Notes under the pieces: generated by a model
What the model saw: the letters and a program-made list of their open reading frames with translations, nothing else
What the model was told of the DNA's origin: nothing
The model's database searches: none
Translations under genes and position numbers: made by a program
Shown here: positions 17,007-26,065 of the stretch, in pieces
Layout: every line of letters begins with the position of its first letter
How positions within the stretch are numbered: position 1 is the stretch's first letter
NCBI GenBank assembly: GCA_963739005.1
Contig: CAVTYQ010000008.1
Span: 186,001 to 250,000 of the forward strand
Length of the DNA: 64,000 nt
DNA from: DASWJZ01 sp963739005
GTDB lineage: Bacteria > Pseudomonadota > Alphaproteobacteria > Rhizobiales > Afifellaceae
Reading direction: 5' to 3'

Positions 17007-17809
17007 GGCGCGCGGTTCATCTTGGGCGCTGGCTGCTTTTCGCAGCGGTGGCTGTATTCCTTGCGGCGCCTATCGTCGTCGTGGCCGGCGTGTCGGTGAA
17101 CAGGCAGAAGACGCTGAAATTTCCACCGGCCGGCTTTTCGTTCGACTGGTATCGGCAGGTCGTCACCGATGCCGGCTGGCGGAATGCGCTTCTGACATCG
17201 CTCACCATCGCCGTTCTTGCCGCGGCACTGTCGGTCCTGATCGCGTTTCCGCTCGCATGGTCTCAATGGCGCCGCTGGTGCGCCTGGGTGCGGATCGTCG
17301 AAGGGCTTGGGCTCACGCCGTTCACGCTCCCGCCGGTTATCACCGCGCTCGGCTTCCTCTCGTTCTGGGCGACGATCGGCTTCTATGGCGCCCCGTGGAC
17401 CGTCGTGATCAGCCACGCGATCTTCTTCGTGACGCTGCCGCTCGTCACGCTGACGCTCGGCTTCGCATCGGTCGACCGCGAGATCGTCGAGGCGGCGGCG
17501 ACGATGGGCGCCGACGACCGCGTGATCCTGACGACGATCGTGCTTCCGCTCGTCGGGCCCTATATCGTTTCCGGCTACGCCTTCGCGTTCGTGCTCTCCC
17601 TCAACGAATATATCGTCGCCTACATGGTCGCGGGCTTCACCATCGAAACGCTGCCGATCAAGATCTTCAACTCGCTCCGCTACGGCTACACGCCGACCAT
17701 GGCGTCAGTGACGGTCGTCTTCGTGCTTTTCGCCGCGCTGATCTTTGGGATCATCGCACGCTTCGGCGATCTACCGCGTCTCCTCGGCGCGTGGGCTTCG
17801 AAGACGTAG
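17003..17809 (+). CDS. ABC transporter permease, PotC type
   Basis: Second permease of the importer, 268 residues, six helices, EAA-type loop at about 160-182 (IVEAAATMGADDRVILTTIVLPL). It is coupled to the upstream permease and followed only 2 bp later by the amidase gene, so amidase and transporter are made together. PotC-type permeases usually accept small basic or anionic solutes; the sequence alone does not tell which. Confidence 0.92.
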   Translation: MRRAVHLGRWLLFAAVAVFLAAPIVVVAGVSVNRQKTLKFPPAGFSFDWYRQVVTDAGWRNALLTSLTIAVLAAALSVLIAFPLAWSQWRRWCAWVRIVEGLGLTPFTLPPVITALGFLSFWATIGFYGAPWTVVISHAIFFVTLPLVTLTLGFASVDREIVEAAATMGADDRVILTTIVLPLVGPYIVSGYAFAFVLSLNEYIVAYMVAGFTIETLPIKIFNSLRYGYTPTMASVTVVFVLFAALIFGIIARFGDLPRLLGAWASKT

Positions 17810-17811
17810 CG

Positions 17812-18618
17812 ATGCGTCTTGCTGCTTTCCAGATGGTGGCGCGGATGGGCGACGTGGCTGCCAATCTTGCGATGATAGCCGAGGCGGCAGCAGCCGCTTC
17901 CCGCCGCGGCGCCACCCTTCTCGTCACCCCTGAGCTTGCCATGACGGGCTATGGCGGCGGCGACCTCATTCGCTCGTTGGCAGAGCCAGCCGACGGGTCA
18001 CAGGTTGCCGCGATCGCCCGGATGGCCGCCTTGAACAACATCACCGTCGTCGCCGGCTTTGCCGAGCGGGCAGGCGAGCGCATCTACAATTCGGCTGTAC
18101 TGGTCGAACCTTCCGGCAACCGCGTCATCTATCGCAAGTGCCATCTCTACGGCGACTATGAACGACAACTTTTTGCGCCTGGCGATCAGCCGCCACGTGT
18201 CGTGAATCTCGGCGAACTGAAGGCCGGCATCCTCATTTGCTACGACGTGGAATTTCCTGAGGCGGTGCGGCATCTCGCACTCGCGGGCGCCGAGCTGGTT
18301 CTGGTTCCCACGGCCCAGCCAGATACGCAGGACGCCCCCTTCATCGCCGAAAAGATCGTGCCGGTGCGCGCCTTCGAAAACGGGATCGCGATCGTCTACG
18401 CCGATCACGCCGGCGACGATGGGCGCTTCGCCTATGCGGGAAGATCCTGCATCGCGCTTCCGGACGGGACTGAAGGGGCGCGGGCGTCGGCAAGCGGCAG
18501 CGCGGTCATCGTCGCCGACTACGAGTCGTCAAGTTTCGCGTTGTCACGCTCAGCTAATCCGTATGTCGCAGACCGTCGCATCGATCTGTTTGGGACAAGT
18601 CGGGACAAAGGCGGGTGA
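17812..18618 (+). CDS. Nitrilase-superfamily carbon-nitrogen hydrolase
   Basis: A 268-residue amidase of the nitrilase superfamily. The catalytic triad is visible: E41 (TPELAMTGY), K109 (YRKCHLYG) and C143 (LICYDVEFPE). Relatives hydrolyse N-carbamoylputrescine, short amides or omega-amides. A much longer frame runs in from inside the preceding permease, but the ATG at 17812, two bases after the permease stop, gives the family's normal length and start (MRLAAFQM). In this operon it probably acts on an amide made from the imported compound. Confidence 0.88.
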   Translation: MRLAAFQMVARMGDVAANLAMIAEAAAAASRRGATLLVTPELAMTGYGGGDLIRSLAEPADGSQVAAIARMAALNNITVVAGFAERAGERIYNSAVLVEPSGNRVIYRKCHLYGDYERQLFAPGDQPPRVVNLGELKAGILICYDVEFPEAVRHLALAGAELVLVPTAQPDTQDAPFIAEKIVPVRAFENGIAIVYADHAGDDGRFAYAGRSCIALPDGTEGARASASGSAVIVADYESSSFALSRSANPYVADRRIDLFGTSRDKGG

Positions 18619-18719
18619 CGCCCGTTCAGTAAAAGAACATTGACCTTTCGATCTGCGCTGAATGACCATCGCACCAAGATCATCAGGAAGGTAAACTCCA
18701 ACAAGGATCGTGGGGGGAT

Positions 18720-19472
18720 ATGGCGAAAGTTCGGGTCTTGATCGCCGGCGAATCGTGGACGACGCATTCCATCCATCAGAAGGGCTTCGACAGCTTCACC
18801 ACGACAGAATATGTCGAGGGCGTCCGCCACCTGCGCGCTGCACTCGAGGGCGGCGGCTTCGACGTGCACTACCAGCCCGCCCATGTCGCGGCGTCGGAGT
18901 TTCCCGCGACCGCCAAGGCGCTCTCCGCCTACGGATGCGTCATCATCTCCGATGTCGGCGCCAACACGCTTCTACTTCACCCTGACACCTTCGTGCACTC
19001 CAAGCCCCAGCCGAACCGGCTGCGCGCCGTCCGCGACTACGTCAAACGCGGCGGCGGCCTCGTCATGGTCGGCGGCTACCTCACCTTCCAGGGCATCGAA
19101 GGCAAGGCACGCTATCACGGGACGCCGGTCGAGGAAGCGCTGCCGGTCGAGATCGATGCATACGACGATCGCGTCGAGGCGCCGCAGGGGGTGAGGCCGC
19201 GAGTTCTCGTTCGAGACCACCCCGCTATCGCCAGGATCAAGGGCGATTGGCCTTCTCTTCTCGGCTACAACCGGCTGAAAGCGAAGCCCGGGGCCAATGT
19301 CGTGGCGCTCGTCGGCGTCGATCCACTTCTCGTCACCGGCACGTTCGGCGATGGCCGCTCCGTTGCCTTTGCGTCGGATTGCGGACCGCATTGGGCGCCG
19401 CCGCCCTTCGTGGAATGGGCTGGTTACGCGATGCTCTGGCGGGGCATCGTCGCGTGGGCGGCGGGACTCTGA
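18720..19472 (+). CDS. GATase1-like protein, cysteine nucleophile absent
   Basis: A 250-residue protein of the putative glutamine amidotransferase family (GATase1-like, PF07090 as I recall it). It begins KVRVLIAGESWTTHSIHQKGFD, and FTTTEYVEG, RLRAVRDYVKRGGGLVMVGGYLTFQG and SDCGPHWAPP are family landmarks. The position where class I amidotransferases carry the nucleophilic cysteine reads ISDVGANTLLL, so glutaminase activity is unlikely. Function unknown. It lies 3 bp before the deacylase gene and about 100 bp after the amidase, and may belong to the same catabolic unit. Confidence 0.75.
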   Translation: MAKVRVLIAGESWTTHSIHQKGFDSFTTTEYVEGVRHLRAALEGGGFDVHYQPAHVAASEFPATAKALSAYGCVIISDVGANTLLLHPDTFVHSKPQPNRLRAVRDYVKRGGGLVMVGGYLTFQGIEGKARYHGTPVEEALPVEIDAYDDRVEAPQGVRPRVLVRDHPAIARIKGDWPSLLGYNRLKAKPGANVVALVGVDPLLVTGTFGDGRSVAFASDCGPHWAPPPFVEWAGYAMLWRGIVAWAAGL

Positions 19473-19475
19473 ATC

Positions 19476-20510
19476 ATGGGACGCCGGATAACCGATCCGC
19501 GCCCGACCACGGCGTTTACGAGCGTCGATCTCGACCAGGAGGGAAAGCAGGTCAGCTTCGCGATGATCCCGCATTCGCCGCACGACGACGCCTGGGGCGT
19601 GACGCGCATTCCGCTCGCGGTGATCAAGAACGGCGACGGCCCGACCGTGGTCCTGGAGGGCGGTAACCACGGTGATGAATACGAAGGCCCGATCGTCATC
19701 TCCGAGCTGATCCGCGATCTCGATCCGGGAGCGATCCAAGGGCGGCTCATCCTGATGCCGGCCAACAACGTGCACGCGGCGGTCGCCGGCAGGCGCACCT
19801 CGCCGGTCGACGGTTTGAACTATAATCGCTCCTTCCCCGGCGATCCGCACGGCAGCATCACCGAGCAGATCGCCGCCTTCGTCAGCGATGCGATCTTTCC
19901 GATCGCGGACGCCTTCCTCGACCTTCACTCGGGAGGCTCGTCGCTGGTGATGGTGCCGAGCGCCATCATCGAGCCGACCGACGACACGGCGCTGCACAGG
20001 CGCAACGCGGCAGCGGCGCTCGCCTTCGGCGCGCCGCTCACCGTCGTGATCGCCAATCTCGGCGATCCGCGTACGGCGACCGCCGCGGCCTGCCGCGCCG
20101 GGCTCGTGACCGTCGGCACGGAAATGGCGGGCGGTGGCACGGTGTCGCGCGAGGCGCTCGACCTATGCAGGCGCGGGGTCAGAAATGTGCTCGCGCATCT
20201 CGGCGTGCTCCCCGCGGAGAAAGCCGGGGCGCGCAGCGTTGACCGGCAAATCCTAGAGCTCCCCGGCGCGAACGCTTATGTCTACGCGACCGCTGACGGC
20301 ATCTTCGAGCCGTTCCACGGGCTCGGCGATACCGTGCATCTCGGCCAGGCCGCGGGGCGCATCCACACCCCGTGGGACCCCGCGCATGCGCCGGAGACGC
20401 TCCTTTATCAGGCGGACGGGATTCTCTACGGCAGGCGTCAACCGGGACGGGTCAAGCCGGGGAATTGCTGCCTCGTCGTCGCGGCGCCTTATCGCGGCGA
20501 CCTCTCTTGA
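19476..20510 (+). CDS. Succinylglutamate desuccinylase/aspartoacylase (DoeB-like) deacylase
   Basis: A 344-residue zinc deacylase of the AstE/aspartoacylase family. Zinc ligands H65 and E68 lie in GGNHGDEYEGP, a further His in DLHSGGSS, and the catalytic Glu in VGTEMAGGG. The closest type from memory is DoeB, which removes acetate from N-alpha-acetyl-diaminobutyrate. Neighbouring amidase and Pot transporter genes fit removal of an acyl group from an amine or amino acid. The precise substrate is not known. Confidence 0.85.
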   Translation: MGRRITDPRPTTAFTSVDLDQEGKQVSFAMIPHSPHDDAWGVTRIPLAVIKNGDGPTVVLEGGNHGDEYEGPIVISELIRDLDPGAIQGRLILMPANNVHAAVAGRRTSPVDGLNYNRSFPGDPHGSITEQIAAFVSDAIFPIADAFLDLHSGGSSLVMVPSAIIEPTDDTALHRRNAAAALAFGAPLTVVIANLGDPRTATAAACRAGLVTVGTEMAGGGTVSREALDLCRRGVRNVLAHLGVLPAEKAGARSVDRQILELPGANAYVYATADGIFEPFHGLGDTVHLGQAAGRIHTPWDPAHAPETLLYQADGILYGRRQPGRVKPGNCCLVVAAPYRGDLS

Positions 20511-20584
20511 TCGGCCGGCCATAGTCCGGCTTTCATCGAGACGAACCGGCGGCAAGCCGGACCAGTTCTGGGAAGGGACGCCGC

Positions 20585-21037
20585 ATGCTAAAATCCATCG
20601 ATCCGATCCTGAACGCCGATCTGCTCTACGCCTTGCGCGCCATGGGACATGGCGACGATCTGATCCTCGCCGATACGAACTTTCCCTCCGATTCCGTTGC
20701 GCGGCAGACCGTGCTCGGGAAGCTGCTCAGGCTCGATTGCGATGCCGGCCGCGCCGCAAAGGCGATCCTTTCCGTGTTGCCGCTCGATTCCTTCGTCGAG
20801 CACCCGACGCTTCGGATGGAGATAGTCGGCAAGCCGGAGGAAGTCCCTCCGGTGCAGGCCGAAGTGCAGAAGGAGATCGACGCGGCGGAGGGACGCGCGA
20901 TGCCGATGGGGTCGATTGAGCGCTTCGCCTTCTACGACCTGGCGAAGAAGGCATATTGCGTCATCCAGACCGGCGAGCGCCGGTTCTACGGCTGCTTTGT
21001 TTTCAAGAAGGGCGTGATCCCGCCCGACGCGGCTTAG
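20585..21037 (+). CDS. RbsD/FucU family sugar mutarotase
   Basis: A 150-residue protein of the RbsD/FucU fold, which speeds the change between sugar anomers or ring forms before phosphorylation. The catalytic histidine is in AMGHGDDLILAD near the N-terminus, and the C-terminal GERRFYGCFVFKKGVI closes the active site in FucU-type members. It is followed 15 bp later by a ribokinase-family gene, the classic pairing of mutarotase and kinase. FucU-like by sequence; the sugar is undetermined. Confidence 0.88.
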   Translation: MLKSIDPILNADLLYALRAMGHGDDLILADTNFPSDSVARQTVLGKLLRLDCDAGRAAKAILSVLPLDSFVEHPTLRMEIVGKPEEVPPVQAEVQKEIDAAEGRAMPMGSIERFAFYDLAKKAYCVIQTGERRFYGCFVFKKGVIPPDAA

Positions 21038-21052
21038 CGGCGAGACCTGGAC

Positions 21053-21988
21053 ATGGCCAACACAAAGCGCGGCGTAGCGATCCTTGGTGTCTTCGTTGCC
21101 GATCTGGCGTTCCGCGCAGGTCGCATGCCGGCAATGGGTGAAACGATCATCGGCTCGGGCTTCAAGATGGGACCTGGCGGCAAGGGCTCAAATCAGTCCG
21201 TCGCCGCTGCGCGGGTCGGCGCCGACGTGACTTTCATCTCAAAGCTCGGGAAGGATGCTTTCGGGGCGATTGCGCTTGCCACGTGGCGGGCGGAACATGT
21301 CACGCCGAGAGTCGTTGAAGTCGCCGACCAGCCGACCGGTGCCGCCTACATCTTCGTCGACGATGTGACCGGTGAGAACGCCATCATCGTCGTGCCCGGC
21401 GCAGGAGGGTCTATCGCGCCGGCCGATGTCGATGCCGCCGCCGACGCGATTGCCAGCGCCGCCGTGTTCATCACGCAGCTCGAGCAGCCGGTCGAATCCG
21501 CAATGCGTGGCCTCGAGATTGCCAAGGTTGCCGGCGTCGTCACGGTCTTCAATCCAGCGCCGGCGGTGCCCGTCGACGATGCGATCTATCCGGTGTGTGA
21601 CTATGTCACGCCGAACGAAAGCGAAGCCGCGTTGTTGACGGGCGTGCCGGTCGCCAGCGTCGACGACGCGCGCAAGGCGGCCGATGTCTTCCTTGCCAAG
21701 GGCGTCGGCGCCGCCTTGATCACGCTCGGCGAGACCGGCGCGCTACTCCACACGAAGGAACAATCGACTCTCGTTCCGGCCTTCAAGGCGGGCCGGGTCG
21801 TGGAGACAACGGGCGCTGGTGACGCCTTCAACGGCGGGTTGGCCGCCGCGCTGGCGCAAGGGGCAAATCCGGCTGAGGCGGTGCGATTCGGCTGTGCGGT
21901 CGCCGGTATCTCGGTGACGCGTGCCGGCACCGCGCCGTCGATGCCATCGCTTGCGGAAGTACAGGCGCTCCTTTCGCGAAAGGCGTGA
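21053..21988 (+). CDS. rbsK: Ribokinase (PfkB family)
   Basis: A 311-residue cytoplasmic sugar kinase. The substrate motif GGKGSNQSVAAARVGA (about 42-57) and the catalytic GAGDAF near 252-257 with its Asp are textbook ribokinase features; NPAPA and TPNESEA also match. It would phosphorylate ribose or a related pentose. It stands between the mutarotase gene and the sugar ABC transporter operon, and may serve that transporter's substrate. Confidence 0.88.
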   Translation: MANTKRGVAILGVFVADLAFRAGRMPAMGETIIGSGFKMGPGGKGSNQSVAAARVGADVTFISKLGKDAFGAIALATWRAEHVTPRVVEVADQPTGAAYIFVDDVTGENAIIVVPGAGGSIAPADVDAAADAIASAAVFITQLEQPVESAMRGLEIAKVAGVVTVFNPAPAVPVDDAIYPVCDYVTPNESEAALLTGVPVASVDDARKAADVFLAKGVGAALITLGETGALLHTKEQSTLVPAFKAGRVVETTGAGDAFNGGLAAALAQGANPAEAVRFGCAVAGISVTRAGTAPSMPSLAEVQALLSRKA

Positions 21989-22027
21989 TACGGAGGCGAT
22001 CTGGCCCGGGCAGTATCCGTGGTTTCG

Positions 22028-22055
22028 TTGACAGTTAGAGGCGGTGCTGCATAGT
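22028..22055 (+). promoter_or_regulatory. Candidate sigma-70 promoter of the sugar ABC operon
   Basis: TTGACA (22028-22033) followed 16 bases later by CATAGT (22050-22055) lies about 150 bp before the binding-protein start. The -35 is perfect and the -10 matches four of six bases. It is the only plausible promoter I see in the gap after ribokinase. No start site is known. Confidence 0.4.
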
Positions 22056-22201
22056 GAATCCGGCTTCGGAACGCGCGGTATCGCGTCACCCGGGGACTGG
22101 TAGGCCAAGAAGAAACTAGTCACCTATCCGCCGAACGGCGGACGCCAACAAACTTGGCACCGCGCCGCTGCGACGGCACATGTTTTGATGGGAGGAAAGC
22201 C

Positions 22202-23839
22202 GTGAAAAAAGAGCTCTACGATCGGTTTATGGCCATGCAGGCCAGCCGCCGCCGCGTCTTGCAAGGCGCGGCGGCCAGCGCAGCCACACTCGCCGCGGCG
22301 GGAGCGCTCGGCCCCGTGTCACGCGCCTTTGCGCAGGATGATCTCCGCGTGCAGATCCTGAAGATACCCGGCGTCGGCGCCGGCTCGCCCACCGATGCCG
22401 ACTGGCAGAAGGTCGGCGAGATGTGTCTCGGCGCGACCAAGGCCGGCGTGGCCGAGGGTGAGTTCGCCGGCGTCGAGCTCACGTTCATGGGCCTCAACAA
22501 TCAGAACCTGCACAACTTCCTGTTCCGCGGATTCCTGAAGCCGTGGGAGGCCTATACCGGCGCCAAGATCAACTGGATCGATCTCGCCCAGGCCGACTAC
22601 AATCCGCGTCTCCAGCAGTCGATCGCGACCGGCACGGTCGATTTCGACATCATCGAGATGGGCGCACCGTTTGAGGGCGACACCGCCGGCAAGGGTCTCC
22701 TCGACGAGATGCCGGACTGGGTGAAGACCCAGATCGACATGGACGACTACGTCAACTACCTGAAGGCGCCGGTCGGCACCTGGGACGGCAAGACCTACCG
22801 CATCACCATCGACGGCGACTGCCATACCTTCGCTTATCGCAAGGACTATTTCGGCGACGGGACGATCTCCGGCATGGCCAACCCGCCCACCAAGTGGTCG
22901 CAGGTCGATGATGTCACGAAGAAGCTCAAGGGCCAGAAGGACCCGCTGACCGGCCTCGATGCCTACGGCTTCCTCGACCCGCTTAAGGGCTGGGGCGGCT
23001 TTGGCTTCTACTTCCTGGAAGATCGCGCGACGGCCTACGTCAAGCATCCGGACAACGCGGCCTGGCTCTTCGACCCGGAAACGATGAAGCCCTACGTGAA
23101 CAATCCTGGCTGGGTTCAGGCGATCCAGGACGTGATGGACCTGATCGCGGCCAACGCCTATCCGCCCGACCAGATCAACGCCGATCCCGGCACCACCGCC
23201 TTCCAGCAGTTCCTGGCCGGCACCGGCTCGATGATCTGCTGGTGGGGCGACGTCGGTTCGAACGCCAAGACGAGCGACTCGTCGGTCGTCGGCGACGTCG
23301 TCGGGTTCTCGATCAACCCCGGCGCGGATAAGGTCTACAACACCAAGACGGGGGCCTGGGAGGAGAAGGAAAACTTCGCGCCGAACATGGCCTATCTCGG
23401 CTGGGGCATCTACGTCACCAACCGGGTTTCGGGCGACGAGAAGAAGCGCAAGGCGGCCTGGTCCGCGGCGGCGCATCTCGGCGGCAAGGACCTGTCGCTT
23501 TGGACGACGGCCTATCCGTCAGGCTTCCAGCCCTACCGGAACTCCCACTTCAACTACGACGAATGGGAGCAGGCGGGCTACGACCGCGCGTTCGTCGAGG
23601 ACTATCTCGGATCGCAGGGCGACAGCTATAATCATCCGAACGCCGCGATCGAACCGCGCATCCCCGGCATCTTCCAGTACTACTCGGTCGCCGAGGACGA
23701 ACTCGCGAAGGGCTTCGCGGGACAGTACAAGTCCGCGCAGGAGACCGCCGACGCAATCGCCGCGGCCTGGGAGAAGATCACCGACCAGATCGGCCGCGAC
23801 AGCCAGATCAAGCTCTACAAGGCATCGCTCGGCATGTAG
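22202..23839 (+). CDS. Sugar ABC transporter substrate-binding protein, Tat signal
   Basis: A 545-residue extracellular binding protein, longer than typical family 1 members (about 420). The start is the GTG at 22202, because GGGAGGAAA precedes it by about 5 bases; the open frame extends 16 codons further without such a site. A twin-arginine motif (SRRRVLQGAA) and AFAQ/D cleavage site indicate Tat export. Regions such as GTVDFDIIEMGAPF and FLAGTGSMICWWGDVGS match sugar-binding proteins. Two MalF/MalG-type permeases follow, but no ATPase. Confidence 0.88.
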   Translation: MKKELYDRFMAMQASRRRVLQGAAASAATLAAAGALGPVSRAFAQDDLRVQILKIPGVGAGSPTDADWQKVGEMCLGATKAGVAEGEFAGVELTFMGLNNQNLHNFLFRGFLKPWEAYTGAKINWIDLAQADYNPRLQQSIATGTVDFDIIEMGAPFEGDTAGKGLLDEMPDWVKTQIDMDDYVNYLKAPVGTWDGKTYRITIDGDCHTFAYRKDYFGDGTISGMANPPTKWSQVDDVTKKLKGQKDPLTGLDAYGFLDPLKGWGGFGFYFLEDRATAYVKHPDNAAWLFDPETMKPYVNNPGWVQAIQDVMDLIAANAYPPDQINADPGTTAFQQFLAGTGSMICWWGDVGSNAKTSDSSVVGDVVGFSINPGADKVYNTKTGAWEEKENFAPNMAYLGWGIYVTNRVSGDEKKRKAAWSAAAHLGGKDLSLWTTAYPSGFQPYRNSHFNYDEWEQAGYDRAFVEDYLGSQGDSYNHPNAAIEPRIPGIFQYYSVAEDELAKGFAGQYKSAQETADAIAAAWEKITDQIGRDSQIKLYKASLGM

Positions 23840-23877
23840 TTCCAATTCGGTGCCTTCCGGATGCACCGTCGTAAGTT

Positions 23878-23911
23878 CACGGCTGGCGGCGCCCGCGCGT
23901 CGCCAGCCGTG
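23878..23911 (+). repeat. Strong hairpin after the sugar-binding protein gene
   Basis: CACGGCTGGCG pairs perfectly with CGCCAGCCGTG (11-bp stem, 12-base loop), 38 bp past the binding-protein stop and before the first permease. No U-tract follows, so it is more likely an mRNA-protecting intercistronic structure than a terminator. Confidence 0.65.
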
Positions 23912-23966
23912 CATTTCCGCAAGAATGATTTCATCTCCTCGGATGCGTCGATAGAGTAGCGGCGGA

Positions 23967-25085
23967 ATGCAGCCTACGTTGCCGATCGAGAGCGACCGCC
24001 TGTTCACGGTCGCATCGGACCACATGTCGCCCGGCAGGAAGGCCGCCGGCCGGGCGCTGCTTGTTCTGGCGTCGCTGCTTCTGCTGGCGGTGCTGATGGC
24101 GCAGATCCTCGACGCGAGCGGCGTGATCGGCATCGGTTTCACGACGTGGCGGCCGCTCCTTTATGCCTATCTCGTCTGGGCGGTGGCGCTTGGGGTGAGC
24201 CAGGTGATGGTCCGCGGCGAGCGCGGCCAGCGCACGCTCTTCGTGCTGCCCGCCGTGCTCTTCACTATTTCGATGGTCGTGTTTCCGCTCCTCTTCGGCC
24301 TCAACATCGCGTTCACCGACTGGAACCTGAGTTCGCTGAGCGGCCGTCACTTCAACGGCCTCGACAATCTGCGCCACATGTGGGCGGACCCTTTCTACTG
24401 GAACGCCCTCGCAAACATGGTGCTCTACGTCGCGGCGGTCGTTGTGGAATACGCCATCGCCTTCGGCCTGGCGCTGCTCCTCAACGCCGATATTCGCGGC
24501 CGAAAATTCTTCCGCGTGGCGTTCCTGCTGCCGCTGATGCTGAGCCCGGTGGCGGTGAGCTGGATGGTCGGCAAGTCGATGATGGAAATCCGCTTCGGCC
24601 CGCTCGCCAGTCTGGCGCGGCTACTTGGCTGGAGCTCGCCCTCGTTCTTCTCGACTCCGGGCATCGCCAAGCTCTCCATCATGGCCATGGACGCCTGGAC
24701 CTTCATCCCCTTCATGATGATCATGCTTCTGGCCGGCCTTCAGGCGCTTCCGAAAGATATCCTGGAGGCGGCGAAAATAGACGGCGCCAGCGCCTGGCAG
24801 TCGTTCTGGAAGGTGATGTTTCCGCTGATGCTGCCGGTCAGCATCACCGCTGTCGTCATCCGCATCATCTTCAAGCTCAAGATCGCCGACATCATCATCA
24901 ACGTGACCTCCGGCGGGCCGGGCGGCGCGACGGATTCCGTCACCAGCTTCATCTACCGGGAATACCGCGACCGCTCGAACGTCGGCTATGGCACTTTGCT
25001 CGCCATGGTCTACTTGGTGATCATCGTGATTTCCGTGACGCTGTTCCTGGCCTTCCTGAACCGCCGCGTTCGGAACGTGAACTAG
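23967..25085 (+). CDS. Sugar ABC transporter permease, MalF type
   Basis: A 372-residue permease with eight predicted helices: two extra N-terminal ones (about 28-48 and 57-80) before the six-helix core that starts with LFVLPAVLFTISMVVFPLLFG. The EAA loop is at about 265-288 (ILEAAKIDGASAWQSFWKVMFP). It pairs with the MalG-type permease 22 bp downstream. The substrate is likely a sugar or polyol taken up by the upstream binding protein. Confidence 0.9.
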   Translation: MQPTLPIESDRLFTVASDHMSPGRKAAGRALLVLASLLLLAVLMAQILDASGVIGIGFTTWRPLLYAYLVWAVALGVSQVMVRGERGQRTLFVLPAVLFTISMVVFPLLFGLNIAFTDWNLSSLSGRHFNGLDNLRHMWADPFYWNALANMVLYVAAVVVEYAIAFGLALLLNADIRGRKFFRVAFLLPLMLSPVAVSWMVGKSMMEIRFGPLASLARLLGWSSPSFFSTPGIAKLSIMAMDAWTFIPFMMIMLLAGLQALPKDILEAAKIDGASAWQSFWKVMFPLMLPVSITAVVIRIIFKLKIADIIINVTSGGPGGATDSVTSFIYREYRDRSNVGYGTLLAMVYLVIIVISVTLFLAFLNRRVRNVN

Positions 25086-25107
25086 CTATGCGATTGGGGG
25101 CCCGGGC

Positions 25108-26055
25108 TTGAGCACATCGAGCGTCGCAATGCCGAAGGCGGGGGAGATCGGCCGTGCCGGCTCATCGGTCGTCGGCCGCGATCGTGCGCTCCATATCGCC
25201 GGGCGGGTGCTCATCTACGCCGTGCTGATCCTATGGGCGATCATTTGCCTCTTTCCCATCTATTGGACCATCTCGACCTCCTTCAAGGTCGCCGCCGACG
25301 TGATGCAAGGCCATGTCGTTCCGTGGGTGGATTTCAAACCGCAATGGCTCGGCTGGCGCTCGCTCGGCCTTTCGCCCGAGACGATCTCCCAGGTCTCGAC
25401 CGTGCGCGAGGAGTTCATCAAGCGCTTCACGAACAGCGCCATCACCTCGCTCAGCGCATCCGCGCTCGCAGTGGCGCTCGGATCGCTCGCGGCTTACGGG
25501 CTCAGCAGGTTTTCCTACCGCTTCCTGTGGATGCGCAACAACGACATCTCGTTCTTCTTCCTGTCGCAGCTCATCCTGCCGCCGGTCGTGCTCGCGATGC
25601 CGTTTCTGGTCCTTTACAAGGAGCTGGCGCTCCTCGACACGCGGATCGGCATCATCCTGATCTACACGCTGATGGTGATGCCGATCGTGATCTGGATCAT
25701 GCGCGACCAGTTCGGCGCGATTCCGATCGAGCTGGAGGAAGCCGCGCTCGTCGACGGCCTGTCGGTGTGGGGAGCATTCCTGCGCATCGTGCTGCCGCTG
25801 GCGCTGCCGGGCATGGTTGCCGCCTTCATCCTGTCGCTCGTGCTTTGCTGGAACGAGTACTTCTTCGCTGCGCTGCTTACGAGCACGGACGCCAAGACCC
25901 TGCCTGTCATGGTCGCCAGCCAGACCGGCTCACAGGGCATCAACTGGTGGGCGATGGCGGCGCTCTCGACCGCGGCGATCGCGCCGCTCGTGATCGTCGC
26001 GGTCGTGCTCGAGCGCTACATCATCAAGGGCATGACGGCAGGCGCGGTGAAGTAG
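25108..26055 (+). CDS. Sugar ABC transporter permease, MalG type
   Basis: A 315-residue permease with six core helices and the EAA loop EEAALVDGLSVWGAFLRIVLPL. Start is a TTG preceded by GGGGG; an in-frame ATG seven codons later is an alternative. It ends 10 bp from the convergent SIS-protein gene, so the operon stops here with no ATP-binding gene. The ATPase must be supplied from elsewhere, as with shared MsmK/UgpC-type ATPases. Confidence 0.9.
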   Translation: MSTSSVAMPKAGEIGRAGSSVVGRDRALHIAGRVLIYAVLILWAIICLFPIYWTISTSFKVAADVMQGHVVPWVDFKPQWLGWRSLGLSPETISQVSTVREEFIKRFTNSAITSLSASALAVALGSLAAYGLSRFSYRFLWMRNNDISFFFLSQLILPPVVLAMPFLVLYKELALLDTRIGIILIYTLMVMPIVIWIMRDQFGAIPIELEEAALVDGLSVWGAFLRIVLPLALPGMVAAFILSLVLCWNEYFFAALLTSTDAKTLPVMVASQTGSQGINWWAMAALSTAAIAPLVIVAVVLERYIIKGMTAGAVK

Positions 26056-26065
26056 GACAGCGCCG

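Noticed and set aside
16954..17811. N-terminal 286-codon extension of the amidase frame
   Set aside because: Out-of-frame reading of the PotC-type permease gene; the nitrilase family start is at 17812.
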